Below are positions 58,044 to 64,000 of a stretch of 64,000 bases of DNA, one piece after another (within the stretch, counting starts at the first letter, position 1; the number at the start of each line of letters is the position of its first letter). The DNA is from Marasmius tenuissimus. Taxonomy: Eukaryota > Basidiomycota > Agaricomycetes > Agaricales > Marasmiaceae. Made by a program: the position numbers and the translations under genes. Where the stretch lies: contig JAQOTA010000053.1 of assembly GCA_029532415.1 (NCBI GenBank), forward strand, positions 4,216,001 through 4,280,000, written 5' to 3'. A model generated the notes under the pieces. That model was not told the DNA's origin. It was given only the letters and a program-made list of their open reading frames with translations, and ran no database searches.

Positions 58044-61000
58044 TTATGATCTCTGCAACCATCCGACTTCCAACCCCGTCATCAAACGCATATCCTCAGG
58101 ATACGTCCGGTTGCTTTCCTTAAGAAGGACAGCGAGACGCTGGCACGTATCCATTGGGTAATACAGGTACTCGGCCTGAGGGAATCCAGGGTACTTGCTC
58201 AGAATACTACGAGTAAAGGATATCAGCCTCCGGTGTACTCGAAGCCCATGTCGTAGTACTCACTTTTTGATGTCCACTTGGCCCTCTGAGGGGCCCAGCA
58301 ATTTGAACAAGACCTTGGCGACAGTAGTCGAGGCGCTCTTGGGAATAGCGTATGGCCGTTGAGCAGTATAGCTCAGTTGCAAGCTCGGTTTGAACAACCA
58401 TATCTACAATGATCGCTCAATGAGCTGCTCTTCAACACGTTCCAAGAGAAAACGTGCTTACCAGAATTCTCGGGCGCTCTTCCTCCTCATCTGATAACAC
58501 AAATCGATATGAAGCGTGTGCGTGCACAAATTCCGTCATATCCTCTACAACAAACGCTGACAATGGTATTCTCGTAGGTCTGGAGACAATAACGGTAAGT
58601 TTAGAGTCGCTAACAAGAAAAACCATCAATCGCTTACTCCGCTGACGGACTGACGGGGCGGACCGCATATTTGAGCACTCTGTACGCCGTGATATTGGCA
58701 TCCTTCGACTTGTGCTCCTGGCACCGCCCAACAATTGCACCACATATGCATCGAACAACGTGTCCGCCTTCAGTCCGCTGCTATAATGGGGGATCGCAAT
58801 ATTAGCATTTCTGAGAACAACGAATCGAGAGAAGTGAGAGAAAAAAAAATGTCGTCTCCAATGTAGCTCCCGAGGTTTTGACCTTAACAGCACGAGAGTT
58901 GTTTTTAGGAGCTCCATGAGTTCTTTCTAGGACGCTTTGTATCAACCGATGAAGCGGGTACCCTTATCCCAAACGACCCACAACCGCACGCAGAAGGGGT
59001 TCAGTCTAGGAAGGGCACACCACCGTTGGTAGTTGTTCCAACGTCGGTCTTCTTGATCGTCCGATTGGGAGGAAAGGAAAGAAAAAAAGGGAACAAGCCA
59101 CGCACGGATGAAGCCCTTGACGAATGGACATTGTCCCTAGTCATTGCTGATTCCTCGAACAAGATGTAACTGCCCCCAACGAGCGCATACCCAGGCTCCG
59201 GCCAGAATCCACTCTTGCTACGTTGTACGACGTCGTCATGGAGCTTCTGGCTAGGATGGCACATCCATGCGTCCACGAGCTCCTCCCAATGTTCGGAAGG
59301 AAGATCCCTGTAACTGTGGACTTTGTTGGACTGGACGATAGGGAGTGAGCACGAGGCGCAGATGAATGTCGTCGGTTTCTCTGTTGATAGTTGTGTTGCA
59401 TCGAGGAGAGGTCGGTGTTCCATGGGGCTGGAAGGAAGGGTTTGGAGCTTTATCTCGTAATGGCCGCTCTGAACCTTAACCTCCTTTTTCCCAGACGTTA
59501 CCCGCCCAGGAAGAAGGAGCGGTAAGGAAGTGCTCGGTCCACTCTTGATAATGAGCCTATCACCGGCATCACCATCATCTAAGGAACTTCCGGACGAGGA
59601 GGGGACAACTTCTGCCACAATATCAACGCCGGCATGCGCACCACTGCAAGTAAAGAAGATGAGCACATGTTGTAGGTTCTCGTGGAACTCCGCGAGATAG
59701 TTGACTTCGAACATAGCTACGTTATGTTCGGTGAGTTCTTGTACGTCAGAGGCTAGAAGTATTGACTTACCGTTTGTCGAGAGTGCGCCTGGTAGTGAGT
59801 TGCTTGATTTGATCTCACTGAGGTTGGATTTTGAAGATGAGCGAGTAAGCCATGCTAATGGAGATGCCAATGGAGGAGCGGAGCTGCTACGATCACGACT
59901 TTTCTTCTTGAGCCGAGAGAGAGTATTGGTGGGAGCTGTTGGGGGCGTAACCTTCATTTTGGCTAAAACATGAGGAGGCGGCATCTCCCTGACGAATTCG
60001 GGGAGAGTCAACATAGCCTGAGGATCTCGGAGCTGCTGTGAATCCGCTGGGATAGCCTCTCTGATGAACTCGGGTAACGTAAGGAGAGCATGGGGATCCT
60101 TTACTCTTGGTTGCAAAACTGCATCTTGATCGTGTAGACGTCCCGCATCCGAATGTTCAGCTAGATGGGAGACAAAGGCCTCGCGCTATAGAAAAGACTC
60201 AGAGCGAGGTCACGAACGAGATACAAGCACTCGCCTTCTCATTATCACGTTGACGAGCTCTTTCCAGTCTAACCTTCATCCCACCATCGAGAATGACAGA
60301 TTGATCCTTGATCGTGCGGTCCGAAGCTTTCCCAATCAGTTCCAACATCTTCTCTAGATCTCGAACATCGTTCTCCTTTTCCTTCTGCTTCCCTCTTGCC
60401 TTGGCGGACTGTGTTCCTTCCTTTCTGGCCTTTTCCATCTGCGCTACCTTGGTAGACTTCAACTCAACCCTTTGGTTGTGCAACTGAGGAGCGACTAGAT
60501 ATAACCGATCGATCGCCATAGTCACCGCTTCAAAGTCTAGTCGCCGTTTTTCACTGGATTGGTTACTGGCAACCGCAGGCGAAACAGCCGATTGTGACCT
60601 AGACTTTTCGCCGTCGTACGAAATCAATGAACGGGATTCGTAATCATACTCCGGTAGTTTCTCGTCGTAGTCGCCGGAGTCGTATTGAGGCGGAAGATGA
60701 TCTGTGGGGAACCTTGGCAGCTGCTCAGTACGTTCCCGACACATCGAGACGACCGTTTCTAGTTCTTCATCGATCTTGCTCCAGAGTAGGGCAGCCTCGA
60801 CGGCCACCACAGGCTTGGAACCTGTCGGAACAACATCATGAGATCCTGATGTCAAACGCTCCACTTGGAAATCACTGAGTTGTCGTTTGAGCGTGTCAAA
60901 GACGTTATCCGTGGGAGTGTTCAGTGCCGTGAATGACTGCGAGTGAATCAAGGGTCCCGTTTTCGGCGAAGACGTATTGAGAAGAATCGAGAGCCGGTTG

Positions 61001-61642
61001 AGATGAGACAGGAGCATGATGACTGCGCGAATGAGCTCGACATCAGATGATTCGAGTGTCGAGGAAATGTCGTCTACGCGAGCACGAAGCTCGCTGATTA
61101 GTTCCGTGTTCGTCTGGGATGAAGATTTCTGCTCCATGCACTCGTCCTGAGTTTGACTACGGAGATTCTCGACGAGAATTTGGAGTGCAGAAGAAGTTGA
61201 TTCGAATTCTAACCGCGGTGCTGTCGAGCTCTGAGGACTAGTTGGCATTGAATGTCTTCTCTCGGGTACAATCGTCCTCCACCGATGCGTCCCAGAGAGC
61301 AGATTGTTGAGGGTCATCAGAAGCGTACGCTCGACGTTTACAATCGAAGGAACCAGTTCGTGCTGAATATGACTGTACGGTTAGAGCAGCCAGAGCGAGC
61401 AATAGACTAGAGCACACCAGTGTCTGATTTTCCACATCTTCCACCTCCTCGTTGGCATTGGACGTGTTCACCCGAGTCACCTCCGCCTCATGATTCCTGT
61501 CCGTCTCCTGCTGAACCGGTGAGGAACTGGCCGATGTATCAATGTACAAGTGTTCCCTCGGAAATGGTGCAGGCACAGTCGACGACAACAGAGGGCCATT
61601 TTCCTGGGGCCGTTCAGGCTTGACCTTGGTCAAGGTGGCCAT
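58044..61642 (-). CDS. HECT_2 (UBE3D-like) ubiquitin ligase with long N-terminal extension
   Basis: The C-terminal half carries the UBE3D/HECT_2 pattern: CASCSLPIVQSNKV, LPSEHWEELVDAWMCH, FWPEPGYALVGGSYILFEE, GGHVVRCICGAIVG, RIPLSAFVVEDMTEFVHAHA, RPRIL, IWLFKPSLQLSYTAQ and the terminal LLKESNRTYPEDMR..VGWLQR, stop at 58044-58046. This family binds E2 enzymes and acts as an E3 ligase. The N-terminal part (60199-61642) is helical and charged (ALLWSKIDEELETVVSMCRE, EKMLELIGKASD). It is followed by two copies of a short repeat (DPHALLTLPEFIRE, DPQAMLTLPEFVRE) and a Ser-rich linker. Joins around 58800-59130 are unsure, and two adjacent genes cannot be excluded; the acceptor at about 60186 joins both halves in phase. 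An earlier ATG exists at 61714. Confidence 0.7.
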
Positions 61643-61832
61643 CCCAGAAGCACTGCCGATGGTGGTTAGAGAAGGAGAAATTACCAACCCATATATGGAA
61701 ATCGTATCACACACTCCAACTCAACGCCTATAGGGGCTAAAGTTGACTGGTGTTAAATTACCTACCCATTACTGGTATACTGTAGTCTAAATGCAGATAT
61801 ATAACTTGCTTCCGTGATACTTCATTTCGCAC

Positions 61833-64000
61833 TCAAGATTGTCCGTCCGCAAAAGCAACCACCCTATCCTTCGGTGGACCTACATGTACAGAACCACCCG
61901 GCTCTTCATCGTCGTTTTCCTTCCTCCTGCTGTGAGGAGGGCCTTCATCACTACGTGGGCTACCTGCCCGTTCTATATCGGGCGATACACTTCGAGGCGT
62001 ATTGCTGAAACTGCTACCAGTCATCCGTCCTATATCGTGAGGTGAAGAGCTCCGAGGTATGTCAGTGATGTTCGGTTCCGGAGTCTCCAATGGTGACCTC
62101 GTCCATATCCTAACCGTCCCGTCATGACTACCAGTAGCAAACATATATGGGTTCTCCGCCGCGTGGTTCCAAGCAATACAAGTCAAATCGCCGCCCAGAA
62201 CACCAGATCGCACATGGTGCAACAGGGACCCTGATTCTCTATCCCAGATGTGAATATCCCCAGCTTTGATTTACACTGCGTTAGTATGTGTGCAGCGGAT
62301 ATGTGGGGCATCTACCTTTTCCGGCGCAGAGAACAAGCTCGTCGTTCTTTCCACCAAAGTAACTCGGCCCAGCAAAGTCAACGGGCATCTTCGGCATGTA
62401 CGTGTGTCTAATGAATTCGAGTTGAGGCACATGAAGGACAGGAGAAACATGAGAGGCTAACCTTAAGGTCAGCCGTGCCGTGACCTTGTCAATATCTACT
62501 CTGTCCTTGACCAAATCCATTTTCCAAAGCTGTGGGGGTGCCTAGATGACAATCAGCGTTTTTTGTATGAAGGGAATATCGCTGTGAGCAATCACAACAT
62601 ACCTTGTTCTCGTAGCTAACGAGCGCCACAACACCGTTTCGCGTGCTTCGACAAAGAGTGATGTCCTTTACTTCATTCAACACTGGTGTCGCGCTAAAAC
62701 AAAACGAGATGTTAGCCATCGGCCGACCCGATATTCCCTATGAAGACTTGCCTCTCCACTTGTTTGGTCTCCATGTTGTATACTGGAAGGCGCCGAATTA
62801 GTTTGAGTTTCGAGACTCACAGAAAGTGTTACTCACCCACTAGTCGCTTCTCCGCTCGCGATTTACTCGGGCGAAGTCCATCCGGAGAGACCAAGAGCGG
62901 GCCCACGCCAAGCAGTCGTGTACAATCCGGCGTGACTGCCACATCATGGAGTCTGATACTCCCAAAATAAAATTCTCCCAGTACCTGGAATATCAAAGAT
63001 GTTTAGCCCCACAATCGGGTGAAGACGAAATGCTGTCCCACATTTCCTTTAAGATCCTAGTATTCGTAGTCGTAAGCAACAAAGAAGCATCAGCCGGGAG
63101 CAGAACCTTACCAGCTTTGTGACCGTACTGTGCTCGACAGACAAGAAAGCTTGATGATAGGTCACATCAGTATGGTTCCATTTCCAGGATGAAGAAATCC
63201 CCACCGTTTCCTTCCGGGAACCAACTTATCGACTCGACGAACGTCGGACGATCAATCGTGCGCTGGCAGACACCGTCCTGCAATCATTCGCATTAGTATC
63301 AACCACGAGGTCATGTACACCCATTAGCACACCTGTGTCCATACTTTGATGCCTCGGAGTAACTTTGTGAGCAAAAGGCCTCCGTTTGGCGACCTGAATA
63401 CAAGCAGCTCAATCGGTTTCCTGTCCACAGGCACCGACAAGACACAAAAGCTCGACTCACCACGCCACTTGCCCAACAAAACCTTTAGCATGAGCAAGAA
63501 CACGATGTGGAGCTGGAGGGTCCTTGGAAACGTCAGATGGTCCTGTCAACAAAAAGTCCCGCACGAAGAGGCATATGCAACTTACCCCAGGACGATCTCC
63601 AACCCGGAAGATGACGGAAGTACGATCCCAGCTTGAGATACCAAAAAAGTCAACTCGTTGACTCAAAATGGAAACCACCACATGACACTTGCCTCGACGT
63701 CGCCAAGAACTTGCCATCCGGAGAGAATTGCAGATGCCTCACCAACGCTTGATGTGCGCCGTATTCATGGACGGGTTCCAGAGATTTCAGCCTGGGCACT
63801 AACGCTGACACTCGCGATCTCATCAGGAGAGCTTTGAACGATATTTCAGGCTTTCCATTCGGGTCGGTGCCCCCGCTAGAGGATGCTGTTCTTCGTCGGA
63901 GAGGTTCAGCACGAGCAGTTGCCCGTGCCAAGTTGGAGGATACAGCAGAGCGCATACGGACTGCACGGAAAGCATTCCGCCACAACTGCTTTCCGGGCGA
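61833..64000 (-). CDS. WD40-repeat protein, Gid7/WDR26-like, N-terminus beyond the window
   Basis: The frame is open through the right edge, so the gene is partial. Seen: a helical N-terminal part ending FKALLMRSRVSALVPRLKSL, then WD blocks (GAHQALVRHLQFSPDGKFLA, DRTSVIFRVGD, HAKGFVGQVAWSPNGGLLL, GIKVWTQDGVCQRTI, TFVESISWFPEG, and near the end DIHIWDRESGSLLHHVRSG and TCIAWNHAAENPYMFATGSH, DGTVRIW). A Ser/Pro-rich acidic tail follows, with stop at 61833-61835. The block order and the FAGPSYFGGKNDELVLCAGK stretch resemble Gid7/WDR26, a subunit of the GID/CTLH ubiquitin ligase, but general WD40 similarity makes this tentative. Many short introns interrupt the repeats. Confidence 0.7.

Overview
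The window looks like nuclear DNA of a filamentous basidiomycete, most likely a mushroom-forming Agaricomycete. Genes sit close together on both strands. Almost all are cut by many short GT-AG introns (about 45-95 nt, with CTAAC/CTGAC-like branch sites). Some exons are only 6, 9 or 10 nt long. The gene content also fits: questin-oxidase-like and GMC oxidoreductases, a CPAF-like S41 peptidase, ABCC transporter, homoserine dehydrogenase, TFIIIC subunit and ribosomal protein S18. All exon joins below were read by eye from frame, splice signals and family motifs; none was tested against transcripts.

Left end (1-9.3 kb): a questin-oxidase-like locus with one complete gene (2435-4341), the 3' end of a frameshifted tandem copy at the window edge (1-607), and a short decayed third copy (about 9139-9256). 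Between copies one and two lies a scrambled relic of a GMC oxidoreductase and a tRNA-dihydrouridine synthase gene. Intact versions of both stand side by side at 39-43 kb. A sterol-glucosyltransferase-like gene (4724-9011) follows; its C-terminus resembles a lipid-transfer region and carries three ubiquitin-interacting-motif-like helices. Then comes a full ABCC exporter (10036-16893). An oxidase, a conjugating enzyme and an exporter next to each other suggest an oxidise-glycosylate-export module, but this is inference.

Middle (17-39 kb): an unknown protein with a repeated module (minus, 18.4-19.8 kb), a secreted S41-family peptidase (minus, 20.3-23.2 kb), homoserine dehydrogenase (25.5-26.7 kb), and a divergent pair made of a KduD-like short-chain dehydrogenase and a zinc polyol-type dehydrogenase (31.8-35.2 kb). 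An unrecognised multi-exon gene lies at 36.7-37.5 kb. Stretches at 16.9-18.4, 23.3-25.4, 26.7-31.8 and 37.5-39.1 kb hold no gene I can name, only a few coding-like or decayed blocks.

Right part (39-64 kb): GMC oxidoreductase (plus), Dus4-like synthase, TFIIIC TPR subunit, then three paralogues of a small secreted beta-rich protein (47.7-48.8, 52.2-53.2 broken, 54.3-55.4 kb) that share a conserved upstream element. An SDR and an acetoacetate-decarboxylase-like gene lie between the first two paralogues. After them come RPS18, a single-exon secreted protein, a large HECT_2/UBE3D-like E3 ligase, and a WD40 (Gid7/WDR26-like) gene running off the right edge. I found no credible tRNA or rRNA gene, CRISPR array or intact transposon.
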